In this document: positions 8,559 to 17,671 of the stretch, in pieces
Layout: the number at the start of each line of letters is the position of its first letter
How positions within the stretch are numbered: the stretch's first letter is position 1
Assembly (NCBI GenBank): GCA_023268155.1
Contig: JALNKM010000012.1
Span: forward strand, 1-35,420
Source of the DNA: Candidatus Geocrenenecus huangii
GTDB lineage: Archaea > Thermoproteota > Nitrososphaeria_A > Caldarchaeales > Wolframiiraptoraceae
Direction of reading: 5' to 3'
Length of the DNA stretch: 35,420 nt
Program-made: the position numbers and the translations under genes
Notes under the pieces: model-generated
Databases searched by the model: none
Seen by the model: the letters and a program-made list of their open reading frames with translations, nothing else
What the model was told of the DNA's origin: nothing

Positions 8559-9755
8559 CTAGACTAATTCTTTATATATAGATACCAGGTCTTCAGCTAT
8601 CTTAAACCAGTTGTATTTGTCCCTAATAATTTTTAAAGCACCCATTGAGAATTCTTCTATATCATTAGTCGTAACTAGTTCCAAAATAGCTTCAGCATAT
8701 TTTTCAGAATCAAATTCAGAAGTCTTGCCAGCATGATACTCTTCTATAATGTTAGACCACCACATACCTTTAATGCTAACTACAGGGAGACCTACTGATA
8801 GGTATTCAAAAAGCTTCAGAGGCGAAGCATATCTTTTCCTTGTTGGGACTACACCAACTAAGCTTTGAGCTAGGATTGGGATTAGTTCACCCCTCTTAAT
8901 GAAGCCTTTAAAGATGGAATTTGGTAAACCTAACCTTTTAGCTAGTTTTTTCAATCTAGGCTCTTCTGAACCTTTCCCATAAATTAGAATCTCTAGATCA
9001 TTTTCTTCCCTTAAGATATGGGGTGCTGACTCTAGGAAGAAGTCAACAAATTCGTAGGGTTCAAAGTTTCCAGCATATATAATTCTCTTCCTTCTTTCCC
9101 CATATTTCTCTAGTTTATGTAGCTCTCCACCATTAGGAGATACTACAATCCTGCTAGACTTAATGGAGAATCTTGATTCAATGATTTTTTTCATCAATTC
9201 ATTCCCTACTAATACTAAGTCACTCTCCTCTACAGCTTTCCGAGTAATATTGTTAATTACTTCACATGCACTACTCCTAGGGCTGATCCTCGAAGACAAA
9301 AATTCCTCATCTGCCCATAGGTCGTGAACATCAGCAACTATGGGCGACCCTATATGGTTTCTAACTATATTAGCTGCCGCAGCCGGAATATCCTGCTCAG
9401 CCTGTAATATTTCTACGGGATATTTTATTAATTCTTCTTTTAATGAATTAGCTAGACTATGAATAATTCTATTAAGCGTATAAGACTTATAGATTAAGCT
9501 ATTTACGAAAATTCTCTTCTTAAACATAGCACGTGAACATTTATAGATTACCTCGTTAAGCCTACCGGAAGCAAAAGTTCTCAATTTATGGAAGTAGACT
9601 TTCTTAAGCCCCCCTACTACCTCATTAAAAGGAGTAAAGACATGAACTTCCACTTCATCATTTAATGAAAGATATTTTATTAGCATATATGGACGAAGAC
9701 TGAATCCTAAGCTTTCGGTCAATGGATTAATTAGGAAGAAACCAATCCTTAACAT
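8559..9755 (-). CDS. GT4-family glycosyltransferase
   Basis: A 398-aa GT-B protein. The N-terminal domain has IVADVHDLWADEEFLSS in the acceptor half. The C-terminal half contains GNFEPYEFVDFFL, the phosphate-binding YGKGSEEPRLKKLAKRLG stretch, and VVPTRKRYASPLKLFEYLSV with GLPVVSIKG at about 302-330. It is cytoplasmic with no clear membrane span. The start is ATG at 9755, 24 bases after the deacetylase-like gene upstream, and the downstream GT4 gene follows after 15 bases, so 10502 to 7335 is probably one transcript. The sugar is unknown. Confidence 0.82.
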   Translation of the reverse strand: MLRIGFFLINPLTESLGFSLRPYMLIKYLSLNDEVEVHVFTPFNEVVGGLKKVYFHKLRTFASGRLNEVIYKCSRAMFKKRIFVNSLIYKSYTLNRIIHSLANSLKEELIKYPVEILQAEQDIPAAAANIVRNHIGSPIVADVHDLWADEEFLSSRISPRSSACEVINNITRKAVEESDLVLVGNELMKKIIESRFSIKSSRIVVSPNGGELHKLEKYGERRKRIIYAGNFEPYEFVDFFLESAPHILREENDLEILIYGKGSEEPRLKKLAKRLGLPNSIFKGFIKRGELIPILAQSLVGVVPTRKRYASPLKLFEYLSVGLPVVSIKGMWWSNIIEEYHAGKTSEFDSEKYAEAILELVTTNDIEEFSMGALKIIRDKYNWFKIAEDLVSIYKELV

Positions 9756-9779
9756 ATCTTCATTATAGTACTAACTATA

Positions 9780-10502
9780 TCATATTTTCGTAGTGATATT
9801 ACTTTCTGAAGATAGTATAGAGTCTACGGAGAGTATCGGGATCTCTAATTCTTCGAGTGTCTCTATTAATTGAGCGAATTGTTTCTTTGGCATATCAAAT
9901 AGACTTGGAATCATGCTAACATTATGTGTGTAAAGGATAAACCATTGAGTAGCGTTGGATGACTTCATTGATGATATTTTGCGAATTAATTCTCTGAAAA
10001 AGTATCTTCCTTGCATAAAAAATCTAGCTATTTCATAAAGACTTATCTCGGTTCTGGTTAAAAGACCTCTGAATGGTGGAAGATTGCTTACTATCTTACT
10101 AGTACCTGTGAAAGCATAAGCATAATTTTTTAAGATAAAAGATATCTGTTCAGCTCTCGCTTTACTTTTTGGAAATATGAAATAGTACAGTCTATATCCA
10201 AACTTCCTCTCGGCGAGAACTTGGTTTCTCTTAATTTCATAATAGAGTCTTTCTATTGAAATATTATACATGTTTGGATGGGTAAAAGTGTGGTCTCCCA
10301 TCGACCATCCTCTCTCTAAGAGTTCACTCAACTGTTCAGACATTAAATAACCTTTCTTGTCAATGTATGATCCAACAAATGCTATACTTCCAACAATATT
10401 ATTGCTCTCAAATAGTGGGAAAACCACATCATATATAGATGAGCGCCCATCATCAAACATGAACGAAACAAAAACATTTAGGTCGCTGCAATTTAACCTC
10501 AT
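9780..10502 (-). CDS. Polysaccharide deacetylase (NodB-like)
   Basis: This 240-aa protein has the carbohydrate esterase 4 fold signatures. The catalytic and metal Asp pair is D17-D18 in SFMFDDGRS. The metal histidines H71 and H75 lie in GDHTFTHP. A third motif, YFIFPKSKARAE, stands in for the RxPY strand. LYTHNVS near residue 200 can supply the C-terminal His. Such enzymes remove N-acetyl groups from GlcNAc-type residues, which fits next to a UDP-GlcNAc epimerase. No signal peptide is seen, so it may act on a cytoplasmic lipid-linked precursor. The start is ATG 10502, with a gggtga ribosome-binding stretch about 7 bases upstream. It heads the second half of the island. Confidence 0.8.
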   Translation of the reverse strand: MRLNCSDLNVFVSFMFDDGRSSIYDVVFPLFESNNIVGSIAFVGSYIDKKGYLMSEQLSELLERGWSMGDHTFTHPNMYNISIERLYYEIKRNQVLAERKFGYRLYYFIFPKSKARAEQISFILKNYAYAFTGTSKIVSNLPPFRGLLTRTEISLYEIARFFMQGRYFFRELIRKISSMKSSNATQWFILYTHNVSMIPSLFDMPKKQFAQLIETLEELEIPILSVDSILSSESNITTKI

Positions 10503-10683
10503 CTTTTTTCACCCTACTTGAATTTTCATCCTAATTCTTTTTAGTTTTAGTCATTTAAGATAGCCGCATTCTAGTAAATTTTTATGTTCTGCCACTTAAT
10601 TTTTCACATATTCTAAGGATAATTGATTTAAAGAGAATGTTTACATTACCTAAATAAGATGCTCATTGACGATAGGTTGATAT

Positions 10684-11574
10684 CTACTCCTTCATCTCTC
10701 TTATCAAAGACACTAGTATCCATAGAATTATCGCCGTTGAGCATAGTACTATACCTATTAATGAAAACCCTACCGTTAATATTGCTAATGGTAAACTAAA
10801 GTATCTTGATTCATTAAATATCTGAACCAACAATAATCCAGTTGTTAACGCTGTTACTATCGAGACGGCCCCTGGGCCTCCATAGAACATAAGCGGATGT
10901 CTTATCGATTTATGCTTTAAAGTGGTTAATATTACATCTAGTGCATGAACTACTGGGTTTACTTTTGAGGGTTGCTCAACTTTGTAATATATTCTTATCG
11001 GTATCTCTTTTATTCTTAGCTTATTCTGCTCAGCTTTTAATAAGATTTCAACACTTGCCCCCATCCCACTCTCAATAGGTCTTACAAGAGATAAAGCTTT
11101 AATAGAATATGCTCTGTAACCTGATTGTGTGTCAGAGATCTTTTTAGCGCCGGCTCTAAAGATGGAATTTATTATCTTGACACCTATTCTCCTATAGGCA
11201 GGCATCTTAGACCTAGATGATAGAAATCTTGATCCTATAACTATATCTGCCTCACCTCTTAATATTGGCTCAATAATTCTTGGAATATCTTCTGGATTAT
11301 GTTGTCCATCAGCATCCAGAGTCACCACTATGTCAGCCCTGATATCTAAAGCTCTTCTAAATAGAGATTCTAGTGCAGCTCCATACCCCATATTCTTATG
11401 ATGCCTAATTACTTCTGCACCGAGAGCTTCTGCAATCTCTCCGGTCATGTCTGTGGAGCCATCATCACATACAATGACTTTATCAACATACTTGCGAGAT
11501 TTTAAGACTACCTTAGCTATAGATTTTTCTTCATTATATGCAGGTATACAGGCAACAATTAATCGCTTATTCAA
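10684..11574 (-). CDS. GT2 glycosyltransferase, DPM1-like with two C-terminal membrane spans
   Basis: A 296-aa GT-A protein that resembles polyprenyl-phosphate mannose/glucose synthases. IPAYNEE is at 10-16, DDGSTD at 37-42, and the DXD-type metal motif is LDADGQH at 86-92. QSGYRAYS follows near 150 and IKEIPIRIYY near 190. Two hydrophobic helices at about 230-290 anchor it in the membrane. Such enzymes make the polyprenyl-phosphate sugar donors used by GT-C transferases such as those encoded just upstream. The start is TTG at 11574, and a TATA box about 36 bases upstream makes this gene the head of its own transcript. Confidence 0.88.
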   Translation of the reverse strand: MNKRLIVACIPAYNEEKSIAKVVLKSRKYVDKVIVCDDGSTDMTGEIAEALGAEVIRHHKNMGYGAALESLFRRALDIRADIVVTLDADGQHNPEDIPRIIEPILRGEADIVIGSRFLSSRSKMPAYRRIGVKIINSIFRAGAKKISDTQSGYRAYSIKALSLVRPIESGMGASVEILLKAEQNKLRIKEIPIRIYYKVEQPSKVNPVVHALDVILTTLKHKSIRHPLMFYGGPGAVSIVTALTTGLLLVQIFNESRYFSLPLAILTVGFSLIGIVLCSTAIILWILVSLIREMKE

Positions 11575-11604
11575 AGCCTACATCACTAAAGCATTAAACA
11601 AAAA

Positions 11605-11615
11605 TAATATTTATC
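11605..11615 (-). promoter_or_regulatory. TATA box of the DPM1-like gene
   Basis: On the minus strand the gap between 11574 and 11645 contains agataaatatt, centred about 36 bases before the TTG start. The gap is 70 bases, whereas the genes upstream overlap, so a separate transcript start here is plausible. Confidence 0.4.
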
Positions 11616-11644
11616 TTAAACTCTAGTTCTATGAAGAATCTTTC

Positions 11645-13075
11645 TCACTTTACTGTTTGAACTCTATACAATCCCAGCTCATTACCTTTTGATATCAGTT
11701 CCCCATTTACTTGACCCTTAAACCATATTACATATATTTCGTTGCATTCCTCTGTTTCTGCCTCAGAGATAGCTGGATCTGGACCTGTTTTTGAGAATGT
11801 GTAGATTTTGAGGTCTGTTAAGTACTGAACCCAATAGCTAAACCATGGATCATGTGTTACTATGCATGCATTTCCCCAAGAGAGATTTTTTATAACTCTT
11901 GTAAATTCTATAACTTCCTCTACATGCTCAGGCTTCGAGGTTGAGAAGACCATCGTAGAAGGTATGAATCCTATATAGAGTTCTGATGGGAGTCTGAATG
12001 GTTGGATAATCCCAAGCATACCGAAGCCGTTTAAAGATATTATTGTCAGTGCTATGAATACTGGGACTTTACGGTTTAATGAAGTACTTAGCTTGCGTAA
12101 GGCGTTTGAAGCATAGAATGCTAATGGGACCATCATATAAAGCATCCATCTCTCCGCCATCTTTATACTCATAAAGGGCGTTAACACTTCTGACAAATAT
12201 GCGGAGAGTGTTAGGAGTAACCATGGAGATAAGTGTCGATCATGGAAAAAACCGAGCGGTGAGAGAGGCAAAATATACCAGAAGGTAGCTACTAGTATGC
12301 CGACAGCATGACTAACCACATTCTGATAACCGCTTGGCTCAAACCTACTCAGGAGATCCTCAAAGATGTCGGTCAGAAGCGCAAACTTGGAGTATGATGC
12401 GTACATAGCTAGCTCATAAATCATCACTGGAGCCGACACTAATGTTAAGAAAGCTATGGTTTTCTTAAAAGACCTCTCCTTAACAGATAACAACATTAAG
12501 TAAATGTTCATTATACTTAAAACAGCTAAGACAATTTCATGTAAGAGGCTAACTAATATGACTAATATGAATGATGTAACGAATGCCCTCTTACTAAAGT
12601 ATACAAATAGGTCTATATTCATGTAAAGGATTAGAAAGAGGGTAGCTAGAGATTGTCTGTGTAAATCCCATGATGCCCTAAGCATGGCTGTGGAGAAACT
12701 CATCACTAGGCACAAAATTATTATCTCGCTTCTCCTCCATCCAAGTCTTCTCCAAGCATAGAGGCATGAAAGGAAAACTATGAGAGTAAAGACTATTACT
12801 GGAATTATCTTCATAAGTAGCATTAAGTCTATGCCGGATAAATATAGTATGCTTAGGATCTTTGAGAAGAATGGGAGCATTGAAGGAGTTGAGGAGAGCT
12901 GCTTTGCTTGAACTAAGTATATAACTGTATCGAACCCTATAGGAGGCTTCGACAATAATTCTGGAATAGACCTAACTATAAGAGGTATTATAAAGCAAGT
13001 TAAGTAGAAGATTCTAGTCTTAGCTGGATTTGAGGTAATAAGTGTATTGATAAGGTATCTATCTCGGATATTCAA
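11645..13075 (-). CDS. GT-C-like polytopic membrane protein
   Basis: A 476-aa protein with about 9-11 predicted membrane spans. After the first span an outer loop holds PPIGFDTVIYLVQAK with Asp49 and further on MLPFFSKILSILYL. This is the arrangement of the first catalytic loop in GT-C enzymes. A roughly 110-residue, mostly soluble C-terminal part contains WFSYWVQYLTDLKIYTF and ends without a further span. It starts at TTG 13075 and overlaps the preceding 933-aa gene by 17 bases, so the two are translationally coupled. It is the last gene of the six-gene operon beginning at 20033. It could also be a polymerase; the substrate is unknown. Confidence 0.6.
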   Translation of the reverse strand: MNIRDRYLINTLITSNPAKTRIFYLTCFIIPLIVRSIPELLSKPPIGFDTVIYLVQAKQLSSTPSMLPFFSKILSILYLSGIDLMLLMKIIPVIVFTLIVFLSCLYAWRRLGWRRSEIIILCLVMSFSTAMLRASWDLHRQSLATLFLILYMNIDLFVYFSKRAFVTSFILVILVSLLHEIVLAVLSIMNIYLMLLSVKERSFKKTIAFLTLVSAPVMIYELAMYASYSKFALLTDIFEDLLSRFEPSGYQNVVSHAVGILVATFWYILPLSPLGFFHDRHLSPWLLLTLSAYLSEVLTPFMSIKMAERWMLYMMVPLAFYASNALRKLSTSLNRKVPVFIALTIISLNGFGMLGIIQPFRLPSELYIGFIPSTMVFSTSKPEHVEEVIEFTRVIKNLSWGNACIVTHDPWFSYWVQYLTDLKIYTFSKTGPDPAISEAETEECNEIYVIWFKGQVNGELISKGNELGLYRVQTVK

Positions 13076-15860
13076 TTCTGTAGATTACTAGATTCTCTGT
13101 TTCAAAAACTGGAACGGATTTTACAATTTCGTTAAGTATGTCAACTCTATCCCCACCCTCCATGATCGGCCTCGTAGTCGAAGTATACTTATAATTGAGG
13201 TGGGATAAATAATTTAGAGGCTTAAACTCTATCAATATATCTATAGCTTCATCTACAGTCTTCTTCTTAATGAGTACTCTCTGAGCCTTAAATTCCGGGT
13301 CTAATCCATAATCGATGCTTGCACCTTCATCAGCTTTGATTATAATACTGCCGGCATCAGTGACGAGGATAATCTGATTTCCTGTTCCATTAGCATACGA
13401 AATGCTTCTACCCCAAGATATCCAGATAGGTACTTCTATCTCGACTATCTCAACTCCAGGCTTAGGCTCAGCCTTATAGTAAATAGTAAGACTATCTCCT
13501 TTATCTGTAATTTCCTTATAGATATTTAATGCAATGGTTTCGTATACTACTCTATGGAAGGTTGTTAGATTTTCCTCATCTATAACCTTGGCTTTATATG
13601 GGGCTTCTCTCCATAATGCTCCAGCCTTAAAGAATGATACCCTTGCAAAAGCATCATCGATATAGATTATTTCACCTTCAGGGTATGATGGGGCCAGGCT
13701 CCTAGTCTTATGGAACAAGTGTTCTTTAAATGTGACGATATATCTTGGCCTAAAATCTTCTAAAGCTTTCTTAAAACTAGTAAACCAATTCTGTGGATAA
13801 AAAGAAGATGTGTCCGGATTTCTAAATATGATCGTAAATGAGTCTCCACTAGAGTTTAAAGGCAACTTAACATAAACTCTATGCTGATTAAATTCTTCAT
13901 AAACTCCTGCCTCAACAAGCGATACATTCTTATTAAACTCAACTATGATCTCAGAACTCTGTGTAGACAGCCTGAAACCGTTCCCCTTTCTGTAAATTTC
14001 TTTTATAATCTTCCCCCACGCTAGGAAGAAAGATATCTCAGCTTCTCTTAATGCTATTCCAGCGTTTGGCACTATATCGTATCTGAGGGTAAAGTATGGT
14101 ACTCCTGCACCTATTTCTAAGGTCTTATTTATTCTTAAAGCATGTGTCTGATAAGTTAGCTTGAACTTCTTAACCCCACTTTCTTCACTTACATCTAGAT
14201 GTGACAACCATGATTTGAAAGGCGCTTCTATCCATCCTCTCCCGCCTCTAGTAAAATTAAATCTAACGAATGAATCATCAAGGTAGATTATCTGGTCATA
14301 CCCCCACTTATGCGATACAGAGATTAATGGAGCAAAGGTTGGAGCAATAGGAGACTGGTCGGCTATAAAGAAATATCCGTTTGCAACTTCATAATTTGAT
14401 TGGAGTATAGCCTGAGCAGTAAGCGACCTATAGAATTCATCTCTCACAGCTATAGAACTTAACGGAATATCCATCAAAACTCTTCTAACAGCATACCCCT
14501 CAATCCATCTACCTAAATGGTATCCAGAGACAATAACATCATCTATAGAGGTGTTTTCTCGAATCCAATCTAGAATTTTCATCCTTTCACCGTCTAAGTA
14601 TCTTCCATAATCTCTTGAGAGCCATTCATAGTAGTCGTAGGCTGCCTGATTTGTAGATAATGCAGTTACTGGACATAGAACTAATGCTGTAGCCATGAGT
14701 ATTACTGGCAAGACTTTACCAACGTCTATCTCGGCAGAGTATTCCTGTTCATCCTCCTTCTTTACTATTCTCCCAAGCTCAGTAAGCCTCGGCATAATTA
14801 TTGTTGATGAGATTACCATTGGAACGCCTAAGAACAGCATTATTCTTCCCACATCTAAGCCTATACCAATATATTGAGAAGATGCGATAATCAATGGTGA
14901 TAATATCCATGCAGATAATGTTATGGCTGTAATATATCTCCAACTAACTACTAATACAATTATACCTAGTACTGACGACGACGACAACGTGTACAATATT
15001 ATTGGGTTCTTAAAACCCCATAGCATCCTCTCATATAGATCTGGGTGGGCTATGGTTGGATTATTTATAAGATAGCCAAACTTAATTAGATATGTAATGT
15101 ATGCCGCTATAATAGTTATAGAAGTAATAGCTCCTAGCCCAAATCTAATTGATAGCATCCTCATTAGCATGAGAAGAACGCATAATATAACTAGGGTACA
15201 TGCGAAGACAACTGCCGATATATGGTGGGTTAAAGCTATAGCAGATGATGCTAGAACCATCAGTAGGATGTTCTTGAGAGTTGAACCCGATTCCAAAACC
15301 ATGCTCACAATATATAGTGTTACCGGGAGAAGCGCCATCCCCAGTAAATTCGGATAAGCCCCCCACCATATCATCTCATAATGCATTGGGAGGAAAGAAG
15401 TTATCAATGATGCTGCTGCAGCAGCCTCCTTCCTATTAGATAACTTAAAAGCAAACCATCCTGAAGTAATCGGTATAGAAGAGAAAACTACTAAGGTTAA
15501 AACCTTTAAACCGGTGACAGCATCACCAAATATTAATGAAAATACTGCACCTATGAGATGGAATAGAGGTGGATACGATAACAGGTTCTCATTCCATAGC
15601 GGCTTTAAATTTCCCATGAATGCATTTATCCTCTTAAGCCAGTTCCCAGGATCATCTCCTACTGGAAGATATGTAGAGAACATTTTTGATCCAACGATAA
15701 TTCCAGAGGCTACTGGCCCTATTAGGAAAACTATTATGAAGACCCAGTCTATCAACTTTATTGAATTCAATTTATGAAGCCTAGCCCTCACAAAATGTCC
15801 ATACTGCACATTTAACATGTTTAGACCATATAAGGGTTTAACAAGATTTTTCTGCAACAT
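13059..15860 (-). CDS. Large GT-C/AglB-like membrane protein with a duplicated ectodomain
   Basis: A 933-aa protein. Residues 35-400 hold about 11-13 membrane spans. The first outer loop has YLPVGDDPGNWLK (Asp69-Asp70) and SYPPLFH, and the next has FLPMHYEMIWWGAYPN. After the last span comes ILDWIRENTSIDDVIVSGYH followed by LGRWIEGYAVRR. This is the place where AglB/STT3 carries WWDYG, which is absent here. Residues 524-690 and 731-884 are two copies of a beta-rich domain: IIYLDDSFVRF/WIEAPFK and IIYIDDAFARV/WREAPYK. It overlaps the GT4 gene upstream by 23 bases and the next GT-C gene by 17. The overall layout resembles the 729-aa paralogue at 17672. It probably transfers a sugar from a polyprenyl carrier outside the cell; the acceptor is unknown. 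Confidence 0.7.
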   Translation of the reverse strand: MLQKNLVKPLYGLNMLNVQYGHFVRARLHKLNSIKLIDWVFIIVFLIGPVASGIIVGSKMFSTYLPVGDDPGNWLKRINAFMGNLKPLWNENLLSYPPLFHLIGAVFSLIFGDAVTGLKVLTLVVFSSIPITSGWFAFKLSNRKEAAAAASLITSFLPMHYEMIWWGAYPNLLGMALLPVTLYIVSMVLESGSTLKNILLMVLASSAIALTHHISAVVFACTLVILCVLLMLMRMLSIRFGLGAITSITIIAAYITYLIKFGYLINNPTIAHPDLYERMLWGFKNPIILYTLSSSSVLGIIVLVVSWRYITAITLSAWILSPLIIASSQYIGIGLDVGRIMLFLGVPMVISSTIIMPRLTELGRIVKKEDEQEYSAEIDVGKVLPVILMATALVLCPVTALSTNQAAYDYYEWLSRDYGRYLDGERMKILDWIRENTSIDDVIVSGYHLGRWIEGYAVRRVLMDIPLSSIAVRDEFYRSLTAQAILQSNYEVANGYFFIADQSPIAPTFAPLISVSHKWGYDQIIYLDDSFVRFNFTRGGRGWIEAPFKSWLSHLDVSEESGVKKFKLTYQTHALRINKTLEIGAGVPYFTLRYDIVPNAGIALREAEISFFLAWGKIIKEIYRKGNGFRLSTQSSEIIVEFNKNVSLVEAGVYEEFNQHRVYVKLPLNSSGDSFTIIFRNPDTSSFYPQNWFTSFKKALEDFRPRYIVTFKEHLFHKTRSLAPSYPEGEIIYIDDAFARVSFFKAGALWREAPYKAKVIDEENLTTFHRVVYETIALNIYKEITDKGDSLTIYYKAEPKPGVEIVEIEVPIWISWGRSISYANGTGNQIILVTDAGSIIIKADEGASIDYGLDPEFKAQRVLIKKKTVDEAIDILIEFKPLNYLSHLNYKYTSTTRPIMEGGDRVDILNEIVKSVPVFETENLVIYRIEYPR

Positions 15861-16995
15861 CGTTAATTACTTTCTCCATTTCTATATATGTTTTTTCCCA
15901 AGTAAAATTTGATGCAAACCTCATACCTCTAAGAGATAAGTTTCTCCATAGTTCCTCATCTTTCAACAACCTTACAATTGAGGCTGCAAGCGAGTTCGGA
16001 GTAGGCTCTGCAATAAGTGCTTCTTCACCATCTTTCACCATACTTGAAAATGCGTTAAGTTGACTTCTTATAGATATTACGGGCGTCCCTGCAGCCATCG
16101 CCTCAATGTATGAAATGCCTTGGCCCTCTCTAGAGGAAGGTATCGCTACAATCCATGAACTTTTAATATGTTCTATTAGCTGCCTACGTGGTAAAGCTAT
16201 ATGGACATGAACTCCATACACCTTTGAAGCCAAATACTTAATATGGTCTCTTAATGGACCATCGCCTATTATGTGGAGAGATACTTCCATAAACTCGTTC
16301 CTGACGATTTCGTATGCTTGTATAAGTTTATCGATATTTTTGTGCGGCACAAAACGTCCAAAAAAGACTATCTTTCCATATTCACGTTCGGTATTTTGTA
16401 ATCCTTCATATTCTTTAAAATCAACACCATTCCATACAACGGGTATATTTCTATGTACCCTCAGGATCTTGTATAGCCGCTGTCTTGTAAAGTCGGAGAC
16501 AGCGATATGTTTTACTTCCTTAAGTCTAGCAGTGAGTTTTTCAAAAATATAGCCTCCCAAACCCTTTAGACCAAAACCAAAATAATATCTTCCCCAAACC
16601 TCATGCCAATCTACTATCATTCTTTTCCTTGAATCGACGTCATGACGGTATAAGTATATTATGTGTAGTAATGGCCACTCACTCAATAACATTGCATCAT
16701 ATTCATGTCTTAATACATGCTCCCTACATTTAGCGCTGAAATTCATTACACCTTTAAGCGACCTAGTCCCATCTTTTGAAAAATAATTCCTGCCAACATC
16801 GACTCTATGAATACTTAGATTACCCTGCTCTTCTTTTTCCGGTATCTTATCTACTCCTGCAGGTATATTATTATGCAGGATCGTTAAAACATCAACATAA
16901 TGCTTTGCTGCTAACGCCTCAGCAAGCCTAACATATCTAGTCTCAACCCCTCCAATGTATGGTTTAAAGCCTTCAGTGACGATAAGGATGTTCAT
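15838..16995 (-). CDS. GT4-family glycosyltransferase
   Basis: A 385-aa GT-B enzyme. The N-terminus has the classic GGVE loop (EGFKPYIGGVETRYVRLAEA), which binds the donor phosphate in many GT4 proteins. The C-terminal domain has FFGRFVPHKNIDKLIQAY and HIIGDGPLRDHIKYLA. The EX7E pair E290/E298 is in REGQGISYIEAMAAGTPVIS. All usual GT4 elements are intact. The gene overlaps the GT2 gene upstream by 4 bases and the 933-aa GT-C gene downstream by 23, in the middle of the six-gene operon. Sugar and acceptor are unknown. Confidence 0.9.
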   Translation of the reverse strand: MNILIVTEGFKPYIGGVETRYVRLAEALAAKHYVDVLTILHNNIPAGVDKIPEKEEQGNLSIHRVDVGRNYFSKDGTRSLKGVMNFSAKCREHVLRHEYDAMLLSEWPLLHIIYLYRHDVDSRKRMIVDWHEVWGRYYFGFGLKGLGGYIFEKLTARLKEVKHIAVSDFTRQRLYKILRVHRNIPVVWNGVDFKEYEGLQNTEREYGKIVFFGRFVPHKNIDKLIQAYEIVRNEFMEVSLHIIGDGPLRDHIKYLASKVYGVHVHIALPRRQLIEHIKSSWIVAIPSSREGQGISYIEAMAAGTPVISIRSQLNAFSSMVKDGEEALIAEPTPNSLAASIVRLLKDEELWRNLSLRGMRFASNFTWEKTYIEMEKVINDVAEKSC

Positions 16996-17669
16996 GGTGT
17001 AAATGGAAAACGACGTAACGTTCTTATTATTGGTATAGCGTCCCTTATTTTAAGCTTCTTCTTCCCGATTCTTCTTCTATAATTGATCGGGACCTCCATT
17101 ATTCTCCAACCTTTAGACAATATGTATAAATTCATCTCGGTCTCAATCTCGAAACCTTTTGAAAAAGGTTTCCAGTCTGAAATAGCTCTCCATCTAACAA
17201 CTCGGAGACCTGAAAGTGGGTCTCTAAGATTAATCGATCTCCAATAACGGTAGAGGCCTCGTATAAGAAAGTTTCCAAAAAAGTAGATATCTGTTAAGTA
17301 TTTCGAACGAGGTGCATTAGATAGCCTGTCACCTAGGACTGCTCCAACAGATTTATCAGACTCAATCAACTTAATCATTTTAGGTAAATAATCAGCAGGA
17401 TAAGAATGGTCACCATCAGTAAATATGACGAATTCAGGGTTATAGCTCTTTCTAAGATATTCCAACGCTGCAGCTACTGCAACACCTTTCCCTTTTTTAT
17501 TAAGATGCAATACTCTGGCTCCAGCATTTAAAGCATAGTCTCTAGTCTTATCAATACTTCCACCATCAATTATAAGTATCTCTAAATCTGGCATGACTCT
17601 TCTATACTCTTTTATCGTAGGCATTATGCCCTCCTCCTCGTTAAGTGTTGGGATCACCAAGATGAACAT
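16992..17669 (-). CDS. GT2 glycosyltransferase, soluble DPM1-like
   Basis: A 225-aa GT-A enzyme with IPTLNEEEGI at 6-15, DGGSIDKT at about 35-42, FTDGDHSYP with the metal-binding DXD at about 88-95, and DPLSGLR near 150. It lacks the C-terminal membrane helices of the other GT2 protein in this island, like the short form of dolichyl-phosphate mannose synthase. It probably loads a sugar onto polyprenyl phosphate at the cytoplasmic face for the GT-C enzymes on either side in the operon. The stop of the 729-aa gene lies 2 bases upstream, and the next gene overlaps by 4 bases (ATGA-type coupling). Confidence 0.88.
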   Translation of the reverse strand: MFILVIPTLNEEEGIMPTIKEYRRVMPDLEILIIDGGSIDKTRDYALNAGARVLHLNKKGKGVAVAAALEYLRKSYNPEFVIFTDGDHSYPADYLPKMIKLIESDKSVGAVLGDRLSNAPRSKYLTDIYFFGNFLIRGLYRYWRSINLRDPLSGLRVVRWRAISDWKPFSKGFEIETEMNLYILSKGWRIMEVPINYRRRIGKKKLKIRDAIPIIRTLRRFPFTP

Positions 17670-17671
17670 TA

